From NCBI RefSeq assembly GCF_017590215.1, contig NZ_JAFFPK010000013.1:1-32706 (forward strand): a stretch of DNA of 32,706 bases, written 5' to 3'. Under the pieces are notes generated by a model. It was not told the DNA's origin, searched no databases, and saw only the letters and a list, made by a program, of their open reading frames with translations. This DNA is from Clostridium sp. CCUG 7971 (GTDB taxonomy: Bacteria; Bacillota; Clostridia; Peptostreptococcales; Peptostreptococcaceae). Of this stretch, positions 14,562 to 21,843 are shown piece by piece. Both the position numbers and the translations under genes were made by a program. The stretch's first letter is position 1, and each line of letters starts with the position of its first letter.

Positions 14562-15812
14562 TTAATTTAATATTAGATAGTTTTTATATCTATCATAGTC
14601 TTGCTTACTACATTCAATATTTAATATAGTTCCCTCATCTGTATAATTTGTATTGATTATACTCGCATTTTCATTTAAGTAAGCTACTATTTCCCCCTCA
14701 TTATAAGGGATTAATACCTTACACGTTATATAATCTCTAAATACTTTTTTGCATATACTCTCTATCAATTCTTCTATTCCTATACCAGATTTAGCTGATA
14801 TATATATACCTCTATCAGAAGGTATAAATAATTTCATTAAATCTACTTTATTGTAAGCATAGATTACAGGTATATGCTCTGCACCTATTTGCTTTAATGT
14901 TTCATTAGTAACATCAATATGGCTTTCATAATTAGGGTTAGAAATATCAATTACATGAATTAATAGATCAGCCTCACAAGCTTCTTCTAGTGTAGATCTA
15001 AATGCCTTAACTAAATCATGAGGTAAATCACTTACAAATCCAACTGTGTCTGACAATAAAAACTCCTTATTATCAGGAAGTTTTATATTTCTTACATAAG
15101 TTTCTAGCGTTGCAAATAACATGTCTTTTTCAAAAACTTTTTTATCATCATTATCTTTAAATCTATTTATTAATTCATTCATGACTGATGACTTCCCTGC
15201 ATTGGTATATCCTACTAATGCTATACTTGGTATATTAGATTTATTTCTTTTATTTCTCTGTGTATTTCTTTGATGCTTTAAAGTTTCAAGCTCTTTATTC
15301 AAAACTGCTATTTTATCCTCAATTTTTCTGCGGTCAAGCTCTAATTTAGTTTCCCCTACTCCTTTATTTTTAGTTCCTACCCCTCCACTTTGACGACCTA
15401 AATTTTCATTTGCTCCAATTAGTCTTGGTAGTAAATACTTAAGTCTTGCTACTTCTACTTGTAGTTTAGCTTCTCTAGTTTTTGCTCTTTGTGCAAAAAT
15501 ATCTAGTATTAAAGATGTTCTATCTAAAACTTGACACTTTAATTTTGACTCAATATTTCTTAATTGAGATGAAGACAATTCATTATTAAATATTACTACT
15601 TCAGCTTCTAAACTTTCTATTATATTTGATAATTCGTCAATCTTTCCACTTCCTATATAATAGGTTGGATTAACTTGTTTTGAATTTTGAACAATTGATC
15701 CTACCGATTCTATATCACATGCTAAAGCTAAATTTTCAAGTTCAATCATTGATTCATCAAAATTATTTTTATTATTTATATTAACCCCTACTAATATTCC
15801 TTTTACTTTCAT
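14562..15812 (-). CDS. hflX: Ribosome-splitting GTPase HflX
   Basis: 416 residues. N-terminal HflX domain (about 1-190): KVKGILVGVN, PTYYIGSGKIDEL, VVIFNNELSSSQLRNIE, DRTSLILDIFAQRAKTREAK, LVEVA-like helix and the Gly-rich GGVGTKNKGVGETKLELDRR. The GTPase domain follows with G1 GYTNAGKSS, G3 DTVGFVSDLP and G4 NKVD. HflX binds the 50S E site region, splits stalled or heat-damaged 70S ribosomes, and in some Firmicutes (HflXr of Listeria) gives macrolide/lincosamide resistance. Two ATGs are possible: 15818 is only 3 bases from AGGAG, 15812 has 9, so I prefer 15812. The long leader (15813 to about 16174) with two short ORFs and a terminator implies attenuation control. Confidence 0.95.
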   Translation of the reverse strand: MKVKGILVGVNINNKNNFDESMIELENLALACDIESVGSIVQNSKQVNPTYYIGSGKIDELSNIIESLEAEVVIFNNELSSSQLRNIESKLKCQVLDRTSLILDIFAQRAKTREAKLQVEVARLKYLLPRLIGANENLGRQSGGVGTKNKGVGETKLELDRRKIEDKIAVLNKELETLKHQRNTQRNKRNKSNIPSIALVGYTNAGKSSVMNELINRFKDNDDKKVFEKDMLFATLETYVRNIKLPDNKEFLLSDTVGFVSDLPHDLVKAFRSTLEEACEADLLIHVIDISNPNYESHIDVTNETLKQIGAEHIPVIYAYNKVDLMKLFIPSDRGIYISAKSGIGIEELIESICKKVFRDYITCKVLIPYNEGEIVAYLNENASIINTNYTDEGTILNIECSKQDYDRYKNYLILN

Positions 15813-15849
15813 ATACATAATCTCCTTTTATTTACTATTTAATTTATAA

Positions 15850-15933
15850 ATAGCACGGGATTATGACTATTTTTATACGTTTATATATTGTATAAATTTT
15901 ATTTTTCTAATTTAGCCACAATCCGTGCGCTAT
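15850..15933 (-). promoter_or_regulatory. Long-range hairpin between uORF2 and hflX
   Basis: Minus-strand ATAGCGCACGGATT (15933-15920) can pair with AATCCCGTGCTAT (15862-15850) with one or two bulges, enclosing about 57 AT-rich bases. GC-rich arms stand out in this leader. The 5' arm contains the TAG stop of uORF2, so a ribosome finishing or stalled on uORF2 would open the hairpin. No sequence complementary to the hflX ribosome site is seen, so the output step is not obvious. Confidence 0.55.
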
Positions 15934-15974
15934 CCTCTTAATCTTATATAAAATATACCTACTCTAGTATTCAT
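15930..15974 (-). CDS. Leader peptide uORF2 of hflX, with an RLR motif
   Basis: A 14-residue ORF, MNTRVGIFYIRLRG, ending in TAG, with a near-perfect ribosome site (AAGGAGGTG, 6 bases before the ATG). The R-L-R near its end is the +X+ (Arg/Lys-X-Arg/Lys) motif on which macrolide-bound ribosomes stall, as in the ErmD leader peptide; GIF also occurs in ErmC/ErmA-type leaders. It lies between the leader terminator and hflX, and its stop codon is inside the 15850-15933 hairpin. The ORF and its ribosome site are seen directly; antibiotic sensing is an inference from the motif and from the function of HflX. Confidence 0.65.
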   Translation of the reverse strand: MNTRVGIFYIRLRG

Positions 15975-16005
15975 TTTTACACCTCCTTATTTCGGTTATT
16001 TATAG

Positions 16006-16052
16006 CATAAAAATACCCTGAAACACTTCTAGTGCTCCAGGGTATTTTTATG
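16006..16052 (-). terminator. Intrinsic terminator inside the hflX leader
   Basis: On the minus strand CATAAAAATACCCTG pairs with CAGGGTATTTTTATG; the 17-base interior can add an inner CACT/AGTG stem. It lies after uORF1 and before uORF2, about 190 bases before hflX. There is no gene between the promoter (16181-16209) and this terminator other than uORF1, so it must be an attenuator rather than a gene-end terminator. Confidence 0.85.
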
Positions 16053-16090
16053 AAAATATAAAACTATATAATTATATAGTTTTATATTTT
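16053..16090 (-). repeat. 38-base perfect palindrome overlapping the end of uORF1
   Basis: AAAATATAAAACTATATAA followed by its exact reverse complement, with no spacer. As RNA it would form a long AU hairpin ending in UUUU, directly abutting the terminator at 16006-16052. The uORF1 stop codon sits at its centre, so a translating ribosome would melt it. It may be an extra terminator or the switch that sets the folding of the next hairpin. Confidence 0.8.
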
Positions 16091-16143
16091 GAGTTAGAGC
16101 AACATATATTAGATTTATTGAATATTCTAAATAAATTTTTCAT
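16072..16143 (-). CDS. Leader peptide uORF1 of hflX
   Basis: A 23-residue ORF, MKNLFRIFNKSNICC then SNSKYKTI, with a strong site (AGAGAGGAG, about 9 bases before ATG) and a TAA at the centre of the 38-base palindrome. It begins about 30 nt after the predicted transcription start, as leader peptides usually do. The peptide contains two adjacent Cys and several basic residues but no stalling motif I can name. Together with the terminator right after it, this is the layout of ribosome-mediated attenuators that precede antibiotic-resistance genes in Firmicutes. Confidence 0.65.
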   Translation of the reverse strand: MKNLFRIFNKSNICCSNSKYKTI

Positions 16144-16180
16144 ATATATCACTCCTCTCTAACCGATTAATTATGTCTTA

Positions 16181-16209
16181 ATTATAGTTTATTTTAAAAT
16201 AATTGTAAA
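16181..16209 (-). promoter_or_regulatory. Sigma-A promoter of the hflX leader
   Basis: Minus strand TTTACA (16209-16204), 17-base spacer, perfect TATAAT (16186-16181). Start near 16174, so the leader up to the hflX ATG is about 360 nt. Confidence 0.75.
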
Positions 16210-16420
16210 TATATTTATTTACATTTTTTACATTCTTACTTCAGAGTTTTAATAAACATATCTCTTTTATTTTTATTATAACATTATATAAACATTTTAA
16301 TTTTATATATATTAAAAATATAATAATAACATAGTAACATAAAATTTATTTATTCATATTATGTTAACGTAGTCATTATAAAATGACACTAAATTATAAC
16401 ACTAACTGGAGAGGGAAAAT

Positions 16421-17164
16421 ATGAATAAAGACTACTGGTATTACTACTTTGAAAATTATTATAGATGGATGAATTCTTATCTTAATCTATTAATATTATC
16501 TGGACATACTAGCAAAAACTTTTTTGAAAAATATATATCGGATGCATCTCAATTCGCACCACCTGTATCTGACAAAGTATATATAGACAGAATGTTTGGG
16601 GACGACTTAGATGATGATAATGATTTAGATGATAATAACGGAAATTGGAATAATAACAATACACAACCGAATAATTCTCAATGGAATAACAACTATAACA
16701 ATACACAACCAGGTAATTCTCAATGGGATAACAACAATAACAATACACAACCAGATAACTCTCAATGGAATAACAACAATAACAGTACACAACCAGATAA
16801 CTCTCAATGGAATAACAACAATAACAATACACAACCAGATAACTCTCAATGGAATAACAGCGTTGCTGAAAACTACGGATTTGGCGCATTTGAAAATGTC
16901 AGTGACACTCAATTAAATTTAACTACTCAACAAGGTCTTGTAGCAGATACTACTAGCATATTTGACCAATGTAAATGTTATCAAATTTTAAAAGTTGAAG
17001 CTAGAAAAAATAACAATACAATAAGATTCATGTTTATACCTAAATCAATAACGGCTAATGGCTTTAATGGATATATTTTAAGTTGTAATGGTCAAGGTCT
17101 TAATTTAAGAAATATAACTATTCCATTTTCAGCTATAGTAAGAATATCTTGTGTATCACTATAA
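16421..17164 (+). CDS. Asn-rich tandem-repeat protein, unknown function
   Basis: 247 residues. The N-terminus (MNKDYWYYYFENYYRWMNSY, then helices to about 55) is Tyr/Trp-rich and has no signal peptide. An acidic stretch GDDLDDDNDLDDN leads to five copies of W-N(4-6)-TQP-(D/N/G)-NSQ (about residues 76-143). The C-terminal 95 residues are a folded-looking domain with CKCYQILKVEARKNNNTIRF, GFNGYILSCNGQG and NITIPFSAIVRISCVSL. GGAGAGGG lies 7 bases before the ATG; a dyad GTCATT-ATAA-AATGAC sits just upstream at 16372-16387. The layout (no signal peptide, low-complexity middle, Cys-containing end) recalls spore-coat or exosporium proteins, but this is only a guess. Confidence 0.7.
   Translation: MNKDYWYYYFENYYRWMNSYLNLLILSGHTSKNFFEKYISDASQFAPPVSDKVYIDRMFGDDLDDDNDLDDNNGNWNNNNTQPNNSQWNNNYNNTQPGNSQWDNNNNNTQPDNSQWNNNNNSTQPDNSQWNNNNNNTQPDNSQWNNSVAENYGFGAFENVSDTQLNLTTQQGLVADTTSIFDQCKCYQILKVEARKNNNTIRFMFIPKSITANGFNGYILSCNGQGLNLRNITIPFSAIVRISCVSL
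16646..16849 (+). repeat. Five tandem 42-base coding repeats
   Basis: One 36-base unit followed by four 42-base units, each starting TGGAATAAC or similar and encoding 12 or 14 residues (W N-run T Q P x N S Q). The last three are nearly identical, implying recent copy-number change by slippage or recombination. The array is in-frame, so copy loss or gain would shorten or lengthen the linker without breaking the protein. It also creates spurious open frames on both strands. Confidence 0.95.
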
Positions 17165-17192
17165 AGTTTATGTTCAACTTAATTTAAATATA

Positions 17193-17242
17193 TAAAAGCA
17201 CTTAATTTCTTGAATTATTTATCAAGAATTAAGTGCTTTCTT
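17193..17242. terminator. Terminator between the Asn-rich gene and the small zinc-ribbon gene
   Basis: AAAAGCACTTAATT(t)CTTGA pairs with TCAAG-AATTAAGTGCTTTCTT around an 8-base loop. It serves the plus-strand gene and can also serve the convergent minus gene at 17279. Confidence 0.85.
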
Positions 17243-17278
17243 ATTATTTTAATTTTAAACAATTAATTTGTTATACCC

Positions 17279-17440
17279 CTATAGCACTACACATTTACCT
17301 CCACATTCAAAACATGTAGAATCTGGCTTTTCTTCTTTACTTATTTGTACAGATATAGATTTACATTTTTCACATTTAAGTTTAAATATTTTTCCGCTTT
17401 TTAATAATGGATCTATTAACTCATTCTTTTTGTTTCCCAT
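17279..17440 (-). CDS. Small zinc-ribbon protein
   Basis: 53 residues: MGNKKNELIDPLLKSGKIFK, then LKCEKCKSISVQISKEEKP and DSTCFECGGKCVVL. Two CxxC knuckles (CEKC, CFEC) 17 residues apart form a probable zinc ribbon; a further Cys (GGKC) is near the end. GGGGGAAA precedes the ATG by about 8 bases. Small proteins like this are common in clostridia and have no assigned role. Confidence 0.7.
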   Translation of the reverse strand: MGNKKNELIDPLLKSGKIFKLKCEKCKSISVQISKEEKPDSTCFECGGKCVVL

Positions 17441-17586
17441 TCTAAATTTCCCCCTTAACTATATTTTTATAATATATAACATATTTTAACATATTTTTTA
17501 TTTTTCAAAAATTTATATTTGTAATATATTTTATCTTTTTTAATATAATAAAATATAGATATTGATATATTCCTCTTATTATTTTA

Positions 17587-17624
17587 TAAAAAACACCATT
17601 TACAATTGTAAATGGTATTTTTAA
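17587..17624 (-). terminator. Terminator of the cobalamin adenosyltransferase gene
   Basis: AAAACACCATTTACAATT and its near-complement AATTGTAAATGGTATTTTT, with flanking tracts, 23 bases after the stop on the minus strand. Confidence 0.85.
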
Positions 17625-17646
17625 GTTTATTGATAAATTTTTATTT

Positions 17647-18168
17647 CTAAAATTCCATAGGAATCAATTTTTCTTCATTATATCTTGCTATAGCATATAA
17701 AGTATCAGATAATCTGTTTACATATTTTATTAAAAGTGGATTTATTTCTTCTACTTTGCTAAGAGTTATTATTCTTCTTTCTGCTCTTCTGCATATAGTT
17801 CTTGCAACATGTAGATTTGCTGAAACTAAACTTGTTCCTGGTATTATAAATGCATTTATATCTTCTGTCTTGTTTGTATATTCATCTATTATATTTTCTA
17901 ATGTCTTTATATCTTCTTCTGACACTAATTTTTTTAATTTATTTTTATTTTGAGTAGCTAGTTCAGCTGAAACAGAAAATAGTTCTTTTTGTATTTCAAA
18001 TAAGACCTTTTTATCTTTTTGTCTTGCATGATTTATACAAAGCCCTATGTATGAGTTTAATTCATCTAAAGTACCATAAGATTCTACCCTTATGCTATCT
18101 TTATCTACCCTACTTCCATCATATAATGATGTTTGTCCTTTATCCCCTGTTTTTGTATATATTTTCAT
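17647..18168 (-). CDS. PduO-type cob(I)alamin adenosyltransferase
   Basis: 173 residues. KIYTKTGDKGQTSLYDGSRV is the ATP-binding N-terminal motif; ESYGTLDELNSYIGL and FIIPGTSLVSANLHVARTIC plus RRAERRIITL are the conserved helix segments, including the R-x-x-x-R/E residues at the active site. It transfers the adenosyl group of ATP to cob(I)alamin, making coenzyme B12 for diol dehydratase, ethanolamine ammonia-lyase and other mutases. Length is that of the stand-alone catalytic domain. GAGGTGAT lies 5 bases before the ATG. It may supply the cofactor for the microcompartment at the left edge, though it is a separate transcription unit 16 kb away. Confidence 0.93.
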   Translation of the reverse strand: MKIYTKTGDKGQTSLYDGSRVDKDSIRVESYGTLDELNSYIGLCINHARQKDKKVLFEIQKELFSVSAELATQNKNKLKKLVSEEDIKTLENIIDEYTNKTEDINAFIIPGTSLVSANLHVARTICRRAERRIITLSKVEEINPLLIKYVNRLSDTLYAIARYNEEKLIPMEF

Positions 18169-18252
18169 AATATCACCTCATTAATTTTTTATATTTATAA
18201 TTTCTTTTTTACCCAAATCATATATTGCCTTTTGGTTACAATAATTTCCTAT

Positions 18253-18549
18253 TTAAATAGCATCATTTTTAGATTTACTAATTACTGATATGTCTATATT
18301 TAGCTTTCCTTTATCAAACCATCCTCCTATATATAGTTTATGATTTCTACCATTTATCTTTATACATCTATTAAAAAAAACATATTCAATTATTTGATTC
18401 GTATCCATACCTATATTTATTAAAGGAGTTATACTTATTATATACCCATATTTTGGATTGTCAAGCTTACCATTTTCATCTATAGCTATAGTGAAATCTT
18501 TATTATTTTTTATGTAATTATTTACACAATCTATAAATTCTATATACAC
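18253..18549 (-). CDS. Hypothetical protein, GTG start
   Basis: 98 residues beginning at GTG (18549-18547), with CAGGTG about 7 bases upstream. YIEFIDCVNNYIKNNKDFTI, then GYIISITPLINIGMDTNQII and NHKLYIGGWFDKGKLNIDIS suggest a small alpha/beta protein. No family recognised, no signal peptide or membrane segment. No clear terminator follows before the PduO gene, so it may be cotranscribed with it (84 bases apart). Confidence 0.6.
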   Translation of the reverse strand: MYIEFIDCVNNYIKNNKDFTIAIDENGKLDNPKYGYIISITPLINIGMDTNQIIEYVFFNRCIKINGRNHKLYIGGWFDKGKLNIDISVISKSKNDAI

Positions 18550-18690
18550 TTAAAACACCTGCTTATTATTTTAGTTATAAATATAATATATTCTCATAAT
18601 TTTACTATTATTAATCTTTGCATATATACAAATACTATGATAGAAAATACATTAATATTTTTAATATAGATTTGAAAGGAGCCTTATTTT

Positions 18691-18903
18691 ATGGCTAATT
18701 ATAACGGAACAGTTAAATGGTTTGACTTGGAAAGAGGATATGGTTTTATATCATCAGATGATGGTGAAGATGTTTTTGTTCATTATTCTCATATAAAAGA
18801 AGATGGGCATAATAAAGATTTACATCAAGGTCAGCTTGTTACATTTGACATAGTTCAAGCTGACAAAGGTCCATCTGCTATTAATGTTCATAAGTTTAAT
18901 TAA
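18691..18903 (+). CDS. Cold-shock protein, CspA family
   Basis: 70 residues: NGTVKWFDLERGYGFISSDD, then VFVHYSHI and GQLVTFDIVQADKGPSAINV. RNP1 (GYGFIS) and RNP2 (VFVHYSHI) are intact, so it should bind single-stranded RNA and DNA as an RNA chaperone. RNP1 begins KWFDLERGYGF where most family members have KWFNxxKGFGF. AAAGGAG is 9 bases before the ATG. Single-gene unit with its own terminator at 18905. Confidence 0.95.
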   Translation: MANYNGTVKWFDLERGYGFISSDDGEDVFVHYSHIKEDGHNKDLHQGQLVTFDIVQADKGPSAINVHKFN

Positions 18904-18904
18904 T

Positions 18905-18940
18905 AAAAAATGTAGATGCTATATAGTATCTACATTTTTT
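18905..18940 (+). terminator. Terminator of the cold-shock gene
   Basis: AAAAAATGTAGAT and ATCTACATTTTTT, 13 pairs with a 10-base loop. Confidence 0.9.
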
Positions 18941-19049
18941 ATTAATTAGGGATATTTATTTTTATTTTGTATAATTTTTCACCTTAGTATAAAATATACT
19001 TTTATAGCTATATAATAAAATTATATTACAATTTAAAGGAGATTAAAAA

Positions 19050-19388
19050 ATGAAGAAAATATCATTATTTATTGTAGTCAATGCTATATCTTTATACTTA
19101 GTGTCACACTTAATGGATAGTATGTATATAAGTTCTATTAAATCATTATTAATATTAACATTAATATTTGGATTACTTAACCTAACAGTCAAGCCATTAA
19201 TACAATTTTTCTCACTTCCTATAACTTTTTTAACTTTAGGATTATTCTCTTTGGTTATAAATGCAGTTGTTTTAAAATTAGCATTTACGATAGTTCCTGG
19301 AGTTAATTTATATGGTTTTATAAGTGCAATAGGTGCTTCTATACTATTATCAATAGCTAATACTATACTATATAATATACTAGACTAA
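19050..19388 (+). CDS. Small four-helix membrane protein, YvlD / 'phage holin superfamily IV' type
   Basis: 112 residues with four hydrophobic segments (about 4-23, 30-50, 53-80, 85-110). The pattern LILTLIFGLLNLTVKPLIQF, FFSLPITFLTLGLFSLVINA is typical of PF04020 (YvlD-like) proteins. Despite the Pfam holin label these are chromosomal membrane proteins linked to envelope stress in Bacillus. AAAGGAGAT is 6 bases before the ATG. Alone in its unit. Confidence 0.85.
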   Translation: MKKISLFIVVNAISLYLVSHLMDSMYISSIKSLLILTLIFGLLNLTVKPLIQFFSLPITFLTLGLFSLVINAVVLKLAFTIVPGVNLYGFISAIGASILLSIANTILYNILD

Positions 19389-19416
19389 ATCTATTATATA
19401 GTATAAATTAAATTAA

Positions 19417-19450
19417 ATAAAAAGCTACTAATTTTAGTAGCTTTTTATTT
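19417..19450. terminator. Bidirectional terminator between YvlD-like and Tet-like genes
   Basis: AATAAAAAGCTACTA-ATTT-TAGTAGCTTTTTATT. It overlaps the stop codon of the convergent Tet-like gene (19445). Confidence 0.9.
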
Positions 19451-21445
19451 TAAACAATGCATATTTTCTTTAACATCACTGCCCTGTATAATATATGCTT
19501 GACCTTTTGAACAAAATATTGAATTTGAAGTATACTCACTATCTGCATCTTTATCATAGTTTTTTCTTTCTATTACTTCTTCACTATTATGGCAGACATC
19601 ATACCCATCATATATAAAACTGATACTTCCACTACCTTTGCTAAAAGTTATAAGTTCTAAGCTGTAATCCATAAATGTTGCAACAGGTCCCCTTCCTTCT
19701 ACTATTGCCACATTATTAGATATGACAGGTGGTTCAAATTGCCCATTCATTTTGGATATATCTGACAGTACCCGTCCAATATAGTTTAAATCTACTTCTA
19801 TTTTAAATTTATAATATGGTTCAAGGATAATATTTTCACCACATTCTAATCCTTGTCTTAAAGCTCTAAGCGTTGCTTGCCTAAAGTCACCACCGCTAGT
19901 ATGTTTATTATGAGCTCTACCTGTAATAAGTGTTATTTTTAAATCTGTAAGATTATATCCTGCAAGTATTCCCCTATGCTCTTTTTCAAATATGTGAGTT
20001 TTTATAAGATTTTGATGCCCTATGCTTATGTCATCAACATGAGCTTTACTTTCAAAAATTATTTTAGAATTTCTAGGTCCTGGCTCTATTAATAAATGCA
20101 CTTCTGCATAATGCCCTAATGGCTCAAAATGACCACACCCTATTGATTTATCTTTTATAGTTTCTTTATATAAAATTTCACATGGTCCAAATTCAACTTC
20201 TATATTAAATCTATCCCTAACTATTTCTTTTAATATCTCTAATTGAATTTTCCCCATTACATGTAGATGTATTTCTTTAAGTTGTTCATCCCATAATACA
20301 TTTAAAGCAGGCTCCTCTAGGTTTAATAAAGCAAGAGCATTTAATACATCTTTTATATTTAAAGAGCTGTCAAATATAACCTTTGATTTTAGTGCAGGCG
20401 TTATTTCAAATTTATTTTGATTATTATATAAGTTGTTTATATATTTTATATCAGTATTTGATTCTACTAGGTAATCCCCTGAATTTATATTTGTAAGTCC
20501 TGATACTGTAAAAATCTCTCCAGCACTTACTTCATTTACTACATCAAATTTATTTGAATTATAAATTCTTATAGTATTTATTTTTTCATTTATTATTTCT
20601 TCTTTGTTTTTATACGAGACTTCATTCTTAACTTGTAGATTACCTTGTAAGGCTTTTATATAAGTCACTCTATTTTTATTTTCATCATGTTTTACCTTAT
20701 ATACTTTGCCTATAAATTTATCGTTATATTTGTATGATGTATATGTTAAAAAATCCAGTTTTTCTATAAATTCTAATATACCTATATCATTGAGTGCTGA
20801 TCCTTTTAGCAGTGGGTAAATTTTATTATTTTTTATCATTTCTTTGAAATTCTCTAACCATAAATCAGGCTCATAGCTATCATATAAATACCTTTCAAAA
20901 AGATTATCATCTCTTTCTGCTATAAATTCTATAAGTTCTTTATTTATATCAGCTTTATTCTTATTTAATATAAAGTTTTCATTTATATCTATTACATCGG
21001 TTGTTAAGCTATTTTGTATATCATTTATTACTTCATCTACATTTGCACCTTCTCTGTCTACTTTGTTTACAAAAAATATTGTAGGTATTTTATACTTTTT
21101 TAATAATCTAAATACTGTTTTAGTATGTGATTGAATTTTTTCAACAGCACTTATTATCACTACTGCATAATCCATTATACATATAGATCTTTCCATATCT
21201 GGAGAAAAATCTATATGTCCAGGTGTATCTATAATAAAGTACTTTGAGTTATTATATTTAAAAACTCCTTGTTCTGAAAATATTGTAATTCCTCTTTGTC
21301 TTTCTATATTATGGTTATCTAAAAATGTATTTTTAGAATCAACTCTTCCTCTACTTCTAATACTATTAGTATGGTATAATACTTGCTCGCAAAAGGTTGT
21401 TTTTCCTGCATCTACATGAGCTAGCACCCCTATTGTTTTATTCAT
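19445..21445 (-). CDS. Tet(M)/TetB(P)-like ribosomal-protection-type translational GTPase
   Basis: 666 residues, an EF-G paralogue. G1 AHVDAGKTT (about 9-17), G2 RGITI, G3 DTPGH (73-77), G4 NKVD (127-130); then domain II, domain III (LNVLWDEQLKEIHLHVMGKI), domain IV (CGHFEPLGHYAEVHLLIEPG ... HTSGGDFRQATLRALRQGLE) and domain V (VAIVEGRGPVATFMDYSLEL). The spacing and VDAGKTT/RGITI style are those of tetracycline ribosomal-protection proteins rather than EF-G. It is a little longer than Tet(M) (639), with an extra C-terminal tail. No mobile-element context and host-like base composition suggest an old chromosomal member, whose actual resistance role is uncertain. GAGGTGAA lies 5 bases before ATG; no leader ORF or terminator seen in 21446-21760. 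Confidence 0.82.
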   Translation of the reverse strand: MNKTIGVLAHVDAGKTTFCEQVLYHTNSIRSRGRVDSKNTFLDNHNIERQRGITIFSEQGVFKYNNSKYFIIDTPGHIDFSPDMERSICIMDYAVVIISAVEKIQSHTKTVFRLLKKYKIPTIFFVNKVDREGANVDEVINDIQNSLTTDVIDINENFILNKNKADINKELIEFIAERDDNLFERYLYDSYEPDLWLENFKEMIKNNKIYPLLKGSALNDIGILEFIEKLDFLTYTSYKYNDKFIGKVYKVKHDENKNRVTYIKALQGNLQVKNEVSYKNKEEIINEKINTIRIYNSNKFDVVNEVSAGEIFTVSGLTNINSGDYLVESNTDIKYINNLYNNQNKFEITPALKSKVIFDSSLNIKDVLNALALLNLEEPALNVLWDEQLKEIHLHVMGKIQLEILKEIVRDRFNIEVEFGPCEILYKETIKDKSIGCGHFEPLGHYAEVHLLIEPGPRNSKIIFESKAHVDDISIGHQNLIKTHIFEKEHRGILAGYNLTDLKITLITGRAHNKHTSGGDFRQATLRALRQGLECGENIILEPYYKFKIEVDLNYIGRVLSDISKMNGQFEPPVISNNVAIVEGRGPVATFMDYSLELITFSKGSGSISFIYDGYDVCHNSEEVIERKNYDKDADSEYTSNSIFCSKGQAYIIQGSDVKENMHCLK

Positions 21446-21760
21446 TTTTCACCTCATATTCTTTATTTATAAATTAAATAATATTTATAGTTTTGTATAT
21501 AAATTTTAATGTTATGAATTTAAGTATTATTTAATTACTTTTCTTTATTTTATTATATAAATTAGTTAATTTCTATATTTACTTAATTATTTAATATATA
21601 AGATACAAGATTAATTTTAAATTAGTTATTTAAATAAATTATTTACTAAAATTTTATTTATGTTATAATTTTATATTGTTTACATTTTTAACCATTAATA
21701 ATTTTAATAGCAATCATTCGAAATTTTTGTCGAAAAATTAATTTATTTTAAAATAAAATG

Positions 21761-21788
21761 TTGTATTAATTTTAAAAAAAGTTATAAT
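21761..21788 (+). promoter_or_regulatory. Promoter of the amino-acid permease gene
   Basis: TTGTAT (21761-21766), 16-base spacer, TATAAT (21783-21788). The first in-frame ATG of the permease frame (21787) overlaps this -10 box, which rules it out as a start. The remainder of the 398-base gap (21446-21760) is extremely AT-rich with nothing else I can support. Confidence 0.65.
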
Positions 21789-21843
21789 GGTTCTTGCGCC
21801 AAAAATAATTTTAGTAAAACTTAATAAGAAAGGATTCAAAACT

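Noticed and set aside
15850-15933. Known riboswitch class between uORF2 and hflX
   Set aside because: No conserved core of c-di-GMP, SAM, cobalamin or other classes that I know; a single long-range hairpin with AT-rich interior.
16646-16849. Tandem repeats as a CRISPR array
   Set aside because: Units are contiguous without unique spacers, in frame and within a coding region; no cas genes nearby.
16509-16916. Long open frames on the minus strand and in a second plus frame across the Asn-rich gene
   Set aside because: They arise from the 42-base tandem repeat, show the same short periodic peptides, and have no ribosome sites.
19050-19388. Phage holin indicating a prophage
   Set aside because: PF04020-type proteins are chromosomal membrane proteins; no other phage genes or attachment repeats are present.
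21787-21843. Upstream ATG for the amino-acid permease
   Set aside because: It overlaps the TATAAT -10 box and lacks a ribosome site; ATG 21844 is better placed.
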